A DNA stretch of 64,000 bases from Shinisaurus crocodilurus (Eukaryota; Chordata; Lepidosauria; Squamata; Shinisauridae). Made by a program: the position numbers and the translations under genes. Below are positions 21,477 through 32,589 of the stretch, piece after piece. Numbering within the stretch: position 1 is the first letter of the stretch; each line of letters starts with the position of its first letter. The DNA lies in the NCBI GenBank assembly GCA_021292165.1, contig CM037877.1, forward strand, positions 33,802,197 through 33,866,196, written 5' to 3'. The notes under the pieces were generated by a model. It was not told the DNA's origin and ran no database searches. It saw only the letters and a list, made by a program, of their open reading frames with translations.

Positions 21477-21610
21477 CAGCCTTTCCCAACCTGGTACCCT
21501 ACAGGTATTTTGGAGAACAACTCCCAGCATTCCTGGCCATTGCATGCTGGTTGGGGCTGATAGGAGTTGAAGTCCAAAACATCTGGAGAACACCAGGTTG
21601 GGGAAGGCTG
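21477..21610. mobile_element. MITE-2 palindromic hAT, 134 bp
   Basis: The ends are CAGCCTTTCCCAACCTGG and CCAGGTTGGGGAAGGCTG, near-perfect inverse copies, with AACTCCCAGCATTCC in the left arm and TAGGAGTTGAAGTCC in the right. The flanks gactagaa and ggctatac agree only partly, suggesting an old insertion. Confidence 0.88.
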
Positions 21611-22162
21611 GGCTATACACTGGGCTTGCCTACCACAATGTTCCTAACATTACACGAAGTGGCCCTTACACAGAAGTAAGGGCTCACTCACCTGACTCAA
21701 CTACATGTCAGCTGAATTTATATGCTTGGTGAAGTGGTGGTATAGAAGTTTTATTCCATACCCAGATTTTTCCATTTGTGTTGATATATCACTATGAAAA
21801 GATACTGTATACATTGTAATTTATATTGAAGTGTGACTGTTAGCTGTCATCTGAATACAATCATCAGCATTCATTTGGGTTTTTTTATTTTTTAAATGAA
21901 CACACATACAAAAAGAAAATAAATCCACAAATCCATATAACTACAAAGTGTACCCGTCACAACAGGGCAAAAAAAAATAATTCTATCCACATAATCCATT
22001 ATTAATCTATATTCCAAAAATACATCATATCTTGACATGGCTTACTCCCTTTTCCCTTTACTAAAACATAATCTAAAAATGGTCCCCATATATCCTTAAA
22101 ATTATTTTTCTTTAATTGTCCCTTTTTACATTTAATACTACATGTTAATTTATCATTTAAAT

Positions 22163-22949
22163 CAGTGTTCTCCAACCTTGGGTCCTCAGATGTTTTTGGC
22201 CTACAACTGTAGGCCAAAAACATCTGGGGACCCAAGGTTGGAGAACACCAGGGATGGGGACTCGGACTCCAGGACTCGACTCGTGAATCGGACTGAGTCC
22301 CCCCTCTGACTCGAGTCAGACTCGAGTCCCAATATTTTTAATGGGACTCGAGACTCGGCTCAGGACTCGAGACCAAGGACTCGTGTTCCAAAATCGTGTT
22401 CCTCAAATGCAACATGGATAGGTTTTAGGAAGTACAGCAAGTTTATTTTTTAAAATCATTTTCCTAAAATGCAACCTTTCAGACATTTTGGGTTTGGCTG
22501 CCTCTGCCTGCCTGTTTGGGATTCCCAGCCTCCTCTGCCTGCCTGGTCTCTTCTTGACCAGTTCAATAGTTGAATTGTCCAAGACAAAGGGCACTGCCTG
22601 CCTGTTTTGGGGTTCCCTGCCTCCTCTTCCTGTCTGGTTATTTTGGGTTTGTCTGCCTGGTCTGTTCTTGCCAAAATCAGTTGCAGAGTTTTGAAATAAA
22701 AAGGCACACTTGTGCCTAGAATTTATTTAAGCCACACATCTGAAATAGCCTTATTTTGTTGGGAAAACCCCCCATTGATTTTAATAGGAACTTGTGGAGT
22801 CAGCTTTGGGAGTGACTCGTGACTCATGACTCGTGAGTCACCATTTTGGACCAAGGACTCGGACTCGGACTTGAGACTCGGGTCCAAAGACTCGTGACTC
22901 GACTCGTGACTCGGAACCAAGGACTCTTCAACATCCCTGGAGAACACTG
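22163..22949. mobile_element. MITE-1 inside L1, itself interrupted
   Basis: It opens CAGTGTTCTCCAACC and closes GAGAACACTG. The flanks are atttaaat (22155-22162) and atttaaag (22950-22957), 7/8. It is a short, centrally deleted MITE-1 that was split close to its right end by an ACTCG element. Confidence 0.93.
22249..22939. mobile_element. ACTCG-type hAT, second copy, 691 bp
   Basis: It starts CAGGGATGGGGACTCGG and ends TTCAACATCCCTG. The target duplication gagaacac (22241-22248, 22940-22947) is perfect and lies within MITE-1. The body aligns with 1687-2482 throughout apart from the absence of about 130 bp near 22390. It is the youngest layer of this stack. Confidence 0.95.
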
Positions 22950-23207
22950 ATTTAAAGCAATATCCCACACCTCTTTATACCAATCTATAATTAAATACTG
23001 ATGTTGAACTTTCCATTTCCTTGCTATCAATAATCTCCTCGCCATTAACAAACTTACAATTAATTCCAGTGTTCATTTGTGTGTGTGATGTCCCCAAAGC
23101 AGATAAATAGATATCCAATTGCAGGCATGCACAAAATTCATTGGAAATTGCTGGAATTGAATGCCAACATTTACCAAATTTTGGAGATTGAGTCTGGCAT
23201 ATAGAAA

Positions 23208-23390
23208 GCATTGCCTTGTATTGAGTCTGACCATTGGCACACAGCAGGATTGTCTTTTCTGATTGGCAGCAACTCTCAGGGGTTCAGACAGAGCCCTGTT
23301 CTCCAAGCACTTTAACTGAAGAGGCCGGGGATTAAAATTGGGACCTTATGTATGCAAAGCATGCATTGTGCCATGAAAATCCTGAGCAAC
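23208..23390 (-). mobile_element. SINE-B, minus strand
   Basis: The plus strand shows 'tgagtctgaccattggcac', 'ggcagcaactctcagggg' and 'atgcaaagcatgcattgt', the antisense of body and tRNA-like head. It is diverged, and the head is mutated. Confidence 0.7.
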
Positions 23391-24041
23391 TACTAGAGAT
23401 CTTTGTGGTAGAGTGTTGCCACACTTGGAAAAATAAGGGGCTAGGATTGCAGTGAAGCTATTACATTCATTCATCTGAATGGAGATTGTGTGCACTCAGT
23501 AGTAATGGAACCAAGATTGCACATGTTGAGATTTGGACAGTAACAAGGTAGGGTAGGTTGGAAACTTGAGATCTGGGCTTGGGGTGAAGCAATCCTATGA
23601 TTGTGTTGCCTGCATCCTGACTTGTTTGAAATAGCTCCTAGTACTGATTGGGCCAAGCCAAATAAATTCCAAGTAATTGTGTTTAGGATTTGGGTGTAAG
23701 ATAGGGGAAACGAGAAAGTGCTCAGTCTGTAGGTGATTCACCCCATTTACTCCTTTCTCTAGGGAATTATGTGTTATTTCAACATCCAGATCAGGCAAGA
23801 TAGTATATTTTACTGGACCATTGTCTTGGGGGTTTAGGACACTTTTACGTTTTGAGGGCCTGACTTGGAAGCATGTCAGGGTTTTAAAATTTTATAATAG
23901 GTATGGGGGTTCCCTGTGCCTACTGTTAATTTTCTTTAAAACCCTGATCTGTTTTCAAGTGATGCATTTGGCATCACATATAGTTTGGCCGTAAGGATTC
24001 AAGGGATAGGACAATATCTTGCACTCAGATCCCAAGGGAAA
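23391..24041. other. Unassigned sequence
   Basis: No gene or repeat is recognised. About 23960-23995 resembles the right end of the MITE at 27225 ('gcatcacatatagtttggcc'). Confidence 0.4.
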
Positions 24042-24215
24042 GGTCCATAGTTCAGTGATAAAGCATACAAAGGGTCCCAGACTCCCAGATCCCATCTCCA
24101 GCTAAGTCTGGGAAAGACTCCTGTCTGAAATCCTGGAGAGCTGCTGCCAATGTAGACAATACTGAGTTTGATAGACCAATGGTCTGATTCAGTATAAGAC
24201 TAAGTCTTATGTCCC
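24042..24215 (+). mobile_element. SINE-B, plus strand
   Basis: The head 'agttcagtgataaagcat' is followed by 'tctgggaaagactcctgtc', 'tggagagctgctgccaatg' and 'accaatggtctgattcagta'. The A-box and B-box regions are mutated. Confidence 0.8.
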
Positions 24216-24229
24216 CTTGTATGACAGAA

Positions 24230-24770
24230 CCGGTTGAGGCACATGGAGGAAATGTAAAATTATGGCTTCTGTCCTGTCAGATCACGGTTCCCAGGGGAGC
24301 TGATCTGAAGTGGTTACACTTAGTAGAAGGGTGAGGTAGAGTCAAGTCTAATGAAGCAGAGTCAATTCCAGCCATGCAGTAGGGCAGGGCCTTTCAGGAC
24401 CCTGCAAAGAACTATGCTGGCTCAAACTCACTCAGGAAGAGCAGTTGTCCCAGCAACATGTAGAGGCCTTCTGAATTCTTATGAAGGCTGGCTGGTCTGG
24501 ACCTGCTGTTAACTCTGCCTCCTCTGAGGAACTCTCTGCTTATTAAAGGGCCATTGTCTGATTCTGCAGCTGCTGGCTCCTACTGTGTGTGGGTGATAAG
24601 GACTGCATCAGTGGAGTGCCCTTTGAGTCTGAGGAGTCTGGTAAAATCATGTCCTCTGGCCTAGAAGGTCCCAGGGTAGCAGATAGTGGGTTACTGGATA
24701 AAGCCTCCTCCCTCTCTGAGTCCTCCTCTGAGCCAGAGGGGGAGATCAAGGCTGGATAACATGATAGCTT
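24230..24770 (-). other. Possible retroelement fragment
   Basis: The minus strand has an open stretch with an acidic, proline/serine-rich peptide (PSGSEEDSEREEALSS, PSRPEDMILPDSS), ending before a TTAATAAG motif. The composition is like linker regions of vertebrate retroelement gag or LTR-adjacent sequence, but no enzymatic or zinc-knuckle motif is present. It could also be a chance frame. Confidence 0.2.
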
Positions 24771-25882
24771 CCTTATTTTGGATCTGTTCATCACTAAATA
24801 GGGACATGCAGTCTTTAGTATGCTGAAACATGCATCTTTCACATACACCGATACATTCATTTTCAGGTCCATTTGTAACCAGTTTCTTTTCTTCTTTTTT
24901 TGAAAGAGGAAATAAATAGCACCCACTCCCAACTATATATACCATGTTGGACACAGTTGGTCTTTAAAGATGAGCATCTCCCCTCTCCCATAATGTGAAA
25001 AGAATTTCATATCTGCTTAAAAACAGAGTTTATAATCTCTTTCTCACACTTTTCAGTTAGCAGACGCGGATGAACTAAACCCTTTGAAAACTCCTGGCCT
25101 GTATTCTGTTGTGAAAACATTTCTCCACCAGCGAAATCTTTCATTTCAGTGGCCAGACACCTGCCATAGTTCTTGACATAGACCAGATTATGTGAGAGAT
25201 GAGTCTGTTCCTTTTATTTCTGTAGCAAGAGCACAGCTGTATTGCATCAGATTCTGTTCCTCTAAGAAATGGCTCTCTAAAAATAACATGGGACCGAGGC
25301 TACGCATTGCTGAACTTACGTGTGCTTATTCTGGTAGTGCAAAGATGGTGGTGCTTCACACTCTCTTTCCCTGAGCACTCGGGTAACCCAAAGGCAGCCT
25401 TTGAAGGATCGGTTTCATTGGCAGGAAGATCCCTTGGAAATTGATCGAGTCTTTGGATCTCGGCTGACTTGACCATACAGGTGGATGAGTGAGCAACTGT
25501 CCAGGACAGTGCAATTCAGTTTAGATCAGTTCAAGATAGTTCCAACCTGACTGGATTGAAAGGAGACGTTAGCCAGCAAGAACCACCCCCATCGGTCCGG
25601 CCAGGACCAAGAGCGATTTGCTTCCTCCCCTCCTTATGGACTCTTATTTATAAAAAAATCACAACCTCTTCCATCAAAACTTAAGTTCATAGCAGTGAAA
25701 GAGATTTCCTCCACAGTTTCACTCTCAATAGAAAAGAAATTTCTCAACCTCTTCTAGTATGCCTGGATTCCTAATTTGTACTGTTCTGTATCTAATGGGA
25801 TGTTGGTTTCCAGATACCCTAGAATTATAACCATAGAATCCAGTGGCCAAATGCCTTCTGGTATGGATTGTATTTTGGAGGT
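24771..25882. other. Unique-looking sequence
   Basis: No gene or known repeat is recognised. Short frames on both strands lack known motifs. Confidence 0.45.
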
Positions 25883-25990
25883 AAAATAAACAACAGAGTC
25901 TTGTGGCATGTCAAAAGCTGACAAATATATTATGGTATAAACTTTTGTGGACTAGAGTCCACTTCAACAGATGTGCGAAGTGTGTTCCCA
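25883..25990. mobile_element. Vertebrate LINE/SINE 3'-tail fragment
   Basis: 'acagagtcttgtggcatg', 'ttatggtataaacttttgtg' and 'gactagagtccacttcaac' are the phrases of a 3' tail that I recall being shared by amniote CR1-like LINEs and their SINEs. The family name is not asserted. Confidence 0.6.
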
Positions 25991-26129
25991 GTTGGTAGAT
26001 ATATACATACATGAACGAAGAGAGGAAAAATGTGAACAGTGATGGAAATGAAATGCAAGAAATAAAATAAAAATACAGTTCATAAATTTTAGACATATGT
26101 AAAATAAGCACAGTGACAGCAGCCATCCT

Positions 26130-26275
26130 AGAATCATAGAGTTGGAGCGGGTCTTTGAGGGCATCTAGACCAACTCCCTGTTCAGCCAAGGAAATCTACA
26201 CCTAAGGAATCCCCCACAGATGGTTGTCCAACCTCTGCTTGATGACCTCCCATGGGGGAGAGCCTACCCACCCTA
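26130..26275. mobile_element. CR1-like fragment
   Basis: 'agaatcatagagttggag', 'gggcatctagaccaactccc' and 'ccaacctctgcttgatgacc' are CR1 3' phrases. Confidence 0.75.
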
Positions 26276-26314
26276 ATAGGCAATTGTGTTGATAATAACA
26301 CAAGCACCCTAGCA

Positions 26315-26636
26315 TTGCTAAGTAAAAGGCAGGGCCTTTTCTATGGTGGCGCCCCAGCTGTGGAACATCTTCTAGTAGAAATTCAGCTGTCCCCTGTGCT
26401 GTTGTCATTTTGCCAGCAGTGAAGGCATATTTATTTGTGCAGGCATTTGGGATACAGACAAGTACTTTGTCTGAATGATTGGTTGATGGTTTCATTGTAG
26501 TTTATTATATATTTGTGATTTTAGAGTCATGGTTTTAATGTTATTTTATGTGGTATACTGTGGTTTATATAGGTTGTCAACTCCCTTGGCGCCTTTATGA
26601 GGAAGGGTGGGATATAAGTCAAATAAATAAATGAAC
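26315..26636 (+). mobile_element. L2/CR1-type LINE 3' end, plus
   Basis: The plus-strand reading resembles the ORF2 C-terminus (FSMVAPQLWNI-like, with stops). A 3' region follows, ending in GGTGGGATATAAGTCAAATA and an AAATA repeat. Confidence 0.7.
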
Positions 26637-26755
26637 ACCTGTAGTGAGATTTTAAAAACTCAGTTATCTTGATTCAGGCTAGAGGTGACAGAGCAGACTT
26701 CTTGCTACATACATTTAATGTAATGACTGTATTTTGGGTTTTTTCATTTCCATCT

Positions 26756-26756
<1 letters not shown>

Positions 26757-26793
<37 letters not shown>
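26757..26793. repeat. (CA)n microsatellite
   Basis: Pure CA run of about 18 units. Confidence 0.98.
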
Positions 26794-26795
<2 letters not shown>

Positions 26796-27224
26796 ATAAC
26801 ACTTTGTGCATCTTAAAGATTATGTCATAATACATGTGACTTAGGGTTGTACCTAATTGTGTCCCTCTCCTGACAAAAGACTCCTTGATCCAGCGAAGGC
26901 TTCCATGATTGGAAAGTGGGGTTTTTCTCTGATCCCCGCTTCCGTCTGCAGCCCCCTGCACCTTCCCTCCCAAAGAGAGGTCCAGAAAGTTGAGGGACTC
27001 GTGGGAGCAATGTGTGCATGTGTGGCGGGCCCTGTAGGAGAAAGGTGGAATTTGAAAAGAACACCTCCTACATCTCATGGAAGCTGCTGCTGGATCAGAG
27101 AACTTTTTGTCAGTGGAGGGACACAACGGGATACGACCCTTTATGGTGCCACGGGACTCTGTTATTCTTACTGCAGCAGATGGACATGCCTAACATTGTT
27201 ATTTTGGAAGTAGTACCTAAAGAA
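26794..27224. other. Unassigned, with an internal inverted similarity
   Basis: No gene is seen. Open frames on the two strands of 26820-27130 resemble each other (for example MCPS.DK with KG/GKVQ..DG versions). This indicates an approximate palindrome spanning about 26860-27130, with CTTCCATGATTGGAAAG on one arm and its rough counterpart on the other. It is probably another decayed inverted-repeat element. Confidence 0.4.
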
Positions 27225-27594
27225 TAAGAGTCAAACTATGCATTACATTAATTGTGTAGCTGAGGATATATATATATATATTACTCTAGAGTAATTGCAC
27301 ATGGGAAGGATTAAACTCCCCCCCCCATGGGGGAGTTAAAAAAAGAAAAAAGCTTCTATTAATACCAAAGGAGACTTTTTTCTTTCTTTTTAACCCTCAT
27401 GTATGTGTGCGTGGGGGGGGGGATTTTTTGGGGAAGTGGTGGTGGCGGGAGGCCGAGGGAAAGTTTAATCCTCCTCTCTTGGCATGCGGTGTTCCTGATC
27501 TGAATCGGGGCCACATGCATGTACTCTAGAGTAAAAGAACAACGAACCCGCAGCTACATGTTATGCAATTAATGTAACATTTAGTTTGACCCTA
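27225..27594. mobile_element. Inverted-repeat MITE, TA-flanked, about 370 bp
   Basis: The left arm AGAGTCAAACTATGCATT and the right arm AACATTTAGTTTGACCCT are inverted, continuing with ACATTAATTG / CAATTAATGT and TGTAGCT / AGCTACA. TACTCTAGAGTA occurs in both arms. A related copy lies near 56160-56420 and a right-end remnant near 52515-52555. It is probably a TA-targeting DNA transposon. Confidence 0.75.
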
Positions 27595-27715
27595 GGACTC
27601 GATAGAAGCAGTTTTTGAGGGGGAGGATTGAAACTTGAGACACAGCGAGAGCAAGCTGAATGTCCTGATGTAACAGGGCACTGAGTTATTGGTAGCAGGG
27701 AAGTAGGCTGGAGGA

Positions 27716-27770
27716 TACTGGGAGCTGTAGGACTTTTTTCTGTCTAAACATGCATAGGGTTGCATCTGTA
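27716..27770. mobile_element. Half of a TTAA-type MITE
   Basis: 'actgggagctgtaggac' then 'tctgtctaaacatgcatagg' is the right arm of the family seen at 6511; the left arm is missing. Confidence 0.65.
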
Positions 27771-28493
27771 GGGCTTTAAAGGTCAACACAAACACTTTGA
27801 ATCTTTGTCATTTCAGTGAAATGGAGGGGGAAATCAGTACGTATGACAGTAGTGTTAGCTTTCTCTTTAAACAACCAGCAGCACCAGCCTTGGTGTGGGG
27901 ATTGTGGCATGATGGCAGAGTTCCTGAAAATTCACCTGGATGAAGGCAGCATTTCTGTGGAGATTCGCCAACGCTTGAAGGTGAGACATGCAAGGCATTT
28001 TAAGGGTTTCATAATATGAGTGAAATTCCTGCACAGCCCTAGATGAGAATTCCACCCAACCTTAAGTATGTCATTCCTTTTTAGTTTGAGGTAATCACTC
28101 TGAGAGGGTAAGGCCATGGGAATTGTACACAGACACATCTTCTGAGATGATCAGGCATACATAAGATCTGCTGCATGCCAACTTCCCTCAAGGCCTTTCC
28201 ATCTGTTCTCTCTGATGTTGCTGATGAGAATACAGATTTACATAGCTGTTCTGGATGGGAACAGATGAATCTTAAGACAGCTTGGGAGATTTGCACTGCA
28301 GAATCCACAGGCTGGCACAAAAGCGTTGCCTGCTCCCAATTCCCTGGTGGATTTCATTTGTCATTGCCGATTCATTTATTTCTGGTTCATTCCCTCTAAA
28401 GTTTAACTTCATTTATATTCCCTGTGAAGAGTGAAATGCTTTAATCTTTGTGGTCAACCACATTGCTAATGGGAGAAAAGAAGAAGATCATGC

Positions 28494-28495
<2 letters not shown>

Positions 28496-28527
<32 letters not shown>
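28496..28527. repeat. (CA)n microsatellite
   Basis: Pure CA run of about 16 units. Confidence 0.97.
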
Positions 28528-28528
<1 letters not shown>

Positions 28529-28844
28529 TCGTGTGACAGAAGACCATCTGAACAATATGAAGCACCAGAATAGTTATTATGTGTAGACTTCAAAGTGATG
28601 TTGATAGCTTATGCGTCTTCTCTCAAGGCTGTTCATGCAATTCACAGTTGTGTGAATAGTTTTTAAAGAAGGAAGTAGGAGGCATGTTGCACCAGGGTCC
28701 GGTTCAGGGTAGCAGGACTTTAACCTTTTGCCCCTCCTGTACTTGTGATCCAGATCCGGATCACAGATCCGGAGCCTGCACTTGCTATTCACATTGGAAG
28801 GAAAGCTTCCATTGGCCCCCCATGCCTGCTACTTAAAAGATGTC

Positions 28845-28871
28845 ATTCACGCAATTGTTAATTGCGTGAAT
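28845..28871. repeat. Perfect 12-bp inverted repeat
   Basis: ATTCACGCAATT and AATTGCGTGAAT are separated by a 3-base loop (gtt). Confidence 0.95.
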
Positions 28872-29044
28872 AATGTCACTCAGGTCTAGTTTGGCTCTCA
28901 GGCTGTGTACGCATGATGGTTTTTCAAAGACTTGGAGGAAATATTGTAGAATCTGTTACTGCCCACATTGTGAACATCCTTTTCTTGTGTTTCCCAATAG
29001 ATTCTGGTCAAAGAGTTCTTGTTGTGCTTCAGGCTGTCATATAG

Positions 29045-29195
29045 ATCAAGGCAGATGACTGGTCTGTCTAATGCAGCCCGACTGGCACCTGCTCTCTAAA
29101 ATCTCAGGAGCAAGAGGTCTTTCCCAACCTGCTCCCTTTTAACTGGAGATAAGCCCTGGCTGCTCTGTGTGCCAGGGCTTATAGGCGTTCTGCTT
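29045..29195 (-). mobile_element. SINE-B, minus, diverged
   Basis: 'actggtctgtctaatgcag', 'gactggcacctgctctc', 'tcaggagcaagaggtctttcc' and 'ccttttaactggagat' follow the antisense order of the SINE-B body. The head is not recognisable. Confidence 0.5.
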
Positions 29196-29209
29196 CCTTT
29201 ACTATGTAA

Positions 29210-29322
29210 CAACCTTTCCCAACCTGGTTCCCTCAAGATGTGTTGGACTCCCGGAAGCTGGCTGGGGGATGCTGGGAGTTGTAGGCCAAAAACATCTGGG
29301 GACCCAAGGCTGGAGAACACTG
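29210..29322. mobile_element. Chimeric hAT MITE (MITE-2 left, MITE-1 right)
   Basis: The left end reads CAACCTTTCCCAACCTGG (MITE-2 type). The right half reads GGGAGTTGTAGGCC, then GGCTGGAGAACACTG (MITE-1 type). The flanking octamers do not match, so this is a recombinant or a gene-conversion product rather than one insertion. Confidence 0.7.
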
Positions 29323-29334
29323 TTGTAGTCTAAG

Positions 29335-29790
29335 TGGGGATGAGAGAGAAATGTCTCCAGGTCCAGCTCACATTTTAATGCGAACTTACCTAATTTTTTC
29401 ACATTCAAACCACTGCAAACCAAAACTCAGTTATGCTTCAAAATTCACACTTCTCTGAATTTTGGAACAGAGTTCTCCCATCAAAATATGCATACAAAAT
29501 TCCCATTGTAGAGAAAATAACATTCAAAATGTATTGTATTAGGAAAATTGCTTGAAAAAATGTTGGTATTATTTGGCAAAAATGCATGCAAATGGTCATC
29601 TATTCAGAGAAATGTGCGCAAATGTGCTTATGGATTTTCATATGAACTTTTTTTTAAAATCCTCAAAGATTGGGACAAACCAAAGTTAAGACTGGATAAA
29701 TTATGGTTCAAGATGAACCAGACTTAAGACTGGAAGAACGAGAAACTGAGAGAAACCGAAATGGACAGATTTGAAACTGAAAACGGACAC
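29335..29790. mobile_element. Family C element
   Basis: It shares TGGGACAAACCAAAGTTAAG, AGAAACTGAGAGAAACC and CACATTTTAATGCGAAC with the copy at 5596, in the same order. Confidence 0.7.
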
Positions 29791-29843
29791 ATCTGGAAGG
29801 CACCAGGTTAGGGAAGGTTGCTTCAGATGTACTAGGTTTAGAG

Positions 29844-29984
29844 CAGTGTTCTCCAACCTTGGGTCCCCAGATGTTTTTGGCCTACAACTCCCAGCATGCC
29901 CCAGCTTGAACCAGCGTAGCTGGCTGGGGCATGCTGGGAGTTGTAGGCCAAAAACATCTGGGGACCCAAGGTTGGAGAACACTG
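29844..29984. mobile_element. MITE-1, full-length, 141 bp
   Basis: Opens CAGTGTTCTCCAACCTTGGG, closes with the inverse; the whole unit is a hairpin turning near 29913. The target duplication gtttagag (29836-29843, 29985-29992) is perfect. Arm identity is very high, suggesting recent movement. Confidence 0.97.
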
Positions 29985-29992
29985 GTTTAGAG

Positions 29993-31689
29993 CATCTCAT
30001 GCAATACGTGATGATAATAGGCAAGGAAGTAAATTTTTTTTACCATATGTCACAGCTACCCCAAAAAAAGTAGTCCCAGGAGCTAGCAATGTCGAGATAG
30101 AGACAGGGTGCTCCATTCATTCTGTTTTAACATAGTCATTGCTACCCAAAAAATCAAAGACATTTGACAGGAGGGTGGAAATAGGAAACTCTTCCTTTCA
30201 TTCCATGACCTGTTCTTAATGGAATGTAAAATACTGATTTCTTTCCATAGTTACATGCCAGTTTAACCAGGGACAAAGTTCAGCCAGCGGAGACTGGCAA
30301 AATATGCCAGCACACTCTCTGGCAGTAGAGTCCATTTCAGCTGTGTTTATCCCAGTGTTTTTATACGATATCCAAGCAGAAACCCAGAGAGGTTTCCCAG
30401 TTCCATTTAATTTGTTTTTGCCCAGTTCCTTTAAAGCTCTGCTCTGCCTTAGTTTTGAGGGGGAGAGCGAGAGAGAGCGAGAGATTAGTCCAGGCCCTAA
30501 AGAGGTAAAGTAATGCCACCTCCCAATGAATCTCCCAATGTATTTTTCATCTTCTAAAAGCAGCTGGAGGGTAGGGGGAGCTGGTGTAGTGAGGTTATTC
30601 TCCGGTCTTCTGTATCACCTTTGTGACTTAACACTCCCCAACTTAACAGCTATTAGCTGTCGAGGCGTAACACAAGTGCCTGTCTGTTTTCACCTCTGTG
30701 GCTAACAGCAGCTCCAGGGCTGGTAAGCGCAATTCGTTTTGGGGATTTGCACGGGAAAAAAGGGTTGACACTCACCTCCACCACTGTCACTTACACAGCT
30801 GCACTGTGCCCCCAATCAACATTGGCTGCTGTTACGAGATGCAGTCATGGACGGAAGCTCACATTTGTTCGGGAAAGCTCGAGGAAGAGAGAGACAATCA
30901 CTTTGTTTCTCTTTTGGGTGGAACTTGGGACAGTGGGTCGTACCCAATGTTAGTCCTACTTTGAGCAGACACACTGAAATGAATGGGGCTTAAGTTTGGC
31001 TAAGATTGGACGCAACTGATTGTACTGCAACCCACCTCAGTGTAGGTTTGGTGGTGGGGCACAAAGCTGCAGTTGCTTTGGGTGGCAAACTGGTGACTCG
31101 GTGGCTTGCCATAACTTAACGAGGGAGTTAACTTTGTCAGAAAGAAAGAGACTTGAACTGATCATTAGCCCAGTGACAGTGGGAATCAGTCCGTACAGCC
31201 TCCAGATTATGGGGGCTGACAATGCAACTAATTAGGAAATGAAGATGGTGAGTGGCTGCAGGCCAGTGTTTTTCTCTGCAATATACGCAGCCACCAAGAA
31301 AAAGAAGCAGGGTGGGGTGGGGTGGGGGAAAGGGACTCCTGTCACTTCTATCTGCCACAAAATGCTTGCCTAGGAAAAAGGAGTCTCTTCGTTTTTATAT
31401 CTGGAGCTGCAGCGCTAGTGTAATGTCTTCCTGGTGGGCCGCTGTCAAGAAGCACATGCACAATCACGAACAATCAATATACGGTACTGAAGCCATCGGA
31501 GGGAGGGGAAGTGGCAGTCAGGCACCCTCGATCGCGCTTGGCTACCGCTCGATCTGAGAGTCCCCCTGCCTCCTGTGACCAACTGTCCCTGCTGAGGCCA
31601 TCAGAAGGAGAGGAAGCAGCATCCCTTCTGCTATGTTTAGATCTAACCCTGTGACCTGCTGGACTTTGCAACTAAGAATCTAGTTCCTG
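29993..31689. other. Mostly unique sequence
   Basis: No gene is recognised. A GAGAGC-rich tract lies at 30465-30487. About 30935-30995 ('gtacccaatgttagtccta', 'tgaaatgaatggggctt') resembles an old amniote repeat. An imperfect direct repeat (gccatcggagggaggggaag at 31493 and gccatcagaaggagaggaag at 31597) is visible. Confidence 0.45.
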
Positions 31690-31866
31690 AATTTGCTTCT
31701 TCTTCTTTTTTGTCCTCCCTCCTAATCCCCTTTTCTTTTGGGCCATGTCTTTTAGGTCATAAGCCTGCAGGCGGGAAGTGCCTTATTTCTTATCTTTGAA
31801 TGCTGCCCTGGGAGCCTTTTTGGCTAAAGAGCAGGATAAAAATACTTTAAATAAATCTATAATAAA
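31690..31866 (+). mobile_element. LINE/SINE 3'-tail fragment, plus
   Basis: 'ccatgtcttttaggtcataag', 'cctgcaggcgggaagtgcc' and 'gcaggataaaaatac' followed by AAATAAAT match the tail found at 40893-41045 and, inverted, at 34736-34860. Confidence 0.65.
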
Positions 31867-31989
31867 TATTGACTGATGTCATTTATTGGAGTAGCATAAT
31901 GTCTCTCTGCTGGGGTGCCCCCAATTATTCATATTTCACATCAGCTGCAAACTCACTGGGTGAGATTAAGTGAATCTGTTTTATAAGCC

Positions 31990-32002
31990 TCCCCCCCCCC
32001 CA
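31990..32002. repeat. Poly-C run
   Basis: A homopolymeric C tract. Similar runs near 32519 and 32936 make the flanking unique sequence a likely assembly weak point. Confidence 0.85.
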
Positions 32003-32589
32003 ATTTGCAATATGGAAATACTTCTACTCCTAATGGACTGCCTTACAGGAACATTGTTGAGCCAGGGTATGTGAAGTGTTCTAAACACTCAGGAAAATGT
32101 GCTGCATAAATGCAAAAATCCCTCTTCTTGTTAGTTTTGGCATTACACACTCCTGTTGCAGTGTGTAAGGAAGGACTTTGCGTGCAGAATCATCTGGCTT
32201 CACTCAAGGTCCTTGTTATTCTTAAGCAATCCTGCATCACTTGTAAGGGCATCCCAGGAGAAGCCAATGATGCTCAGGGACGGGGTCTGAAGTCATTTCC
32301 TCTCTTCTGATTCCAGAGAAGCAACCAGAGTGGAAAATTATCTTTGATCAAAGAGTTAGAGATAATTACTGTATATAAATATGTTGGTAGCAATTCTATA
32401 AATACCCAAATGTTTCAAAGCAGGGCTGGTGGGAGTATATAAAAAAACCCCTGAAAAAATGAGATGAAGATAAACCAATAATAAAACCAGCATGTTGGTT
32501 TGAGAAAGAGTTTGGTTCCCCCCCCCCCTCTTTTCTTAGCATTTTTCTCCTTTAGTTGCTATCAGGCTCTTGGAGACATGATGTGCCCT

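Larger units (their letters stand above)
21878..23066 (-). mobile_element. L1 ORF2 3' end, minus, with two nested elements
   Basis: This is a 5'-truncated L1 retrotransposon. On the minus strand the frame at the high-coordinate side reads ARRLLIARKWKVQ and IIDWYKEVWDIAL, and that on the low side KDIWGPFLDYV and QDMMYFWNID then stop. These are typical of the C-terminus of L1-clade ORF2. A T-rich tract next to 21878 is the inverted poly(A) tail. The flanks are cagcattcatttg (21865-21877) and cagtgttcatttg (23067-23079), 11/13 identical, consistent with L1 target-primed insertion. The copy is interrupted at 22163-22949. Confidence 0.88.
27771..29044. other. Unassigned, with (CA)n and small palindromes
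   Basis: No gene is seen. The region contains a LINE scrap 'agggctttaaaggtcaac' at 27770, a (CA)n run at 28496-28527, repeated ATCCGGA motifs at 28750-28775 and a perfect palindrome at 28845-28871. Confidence 0.45.
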
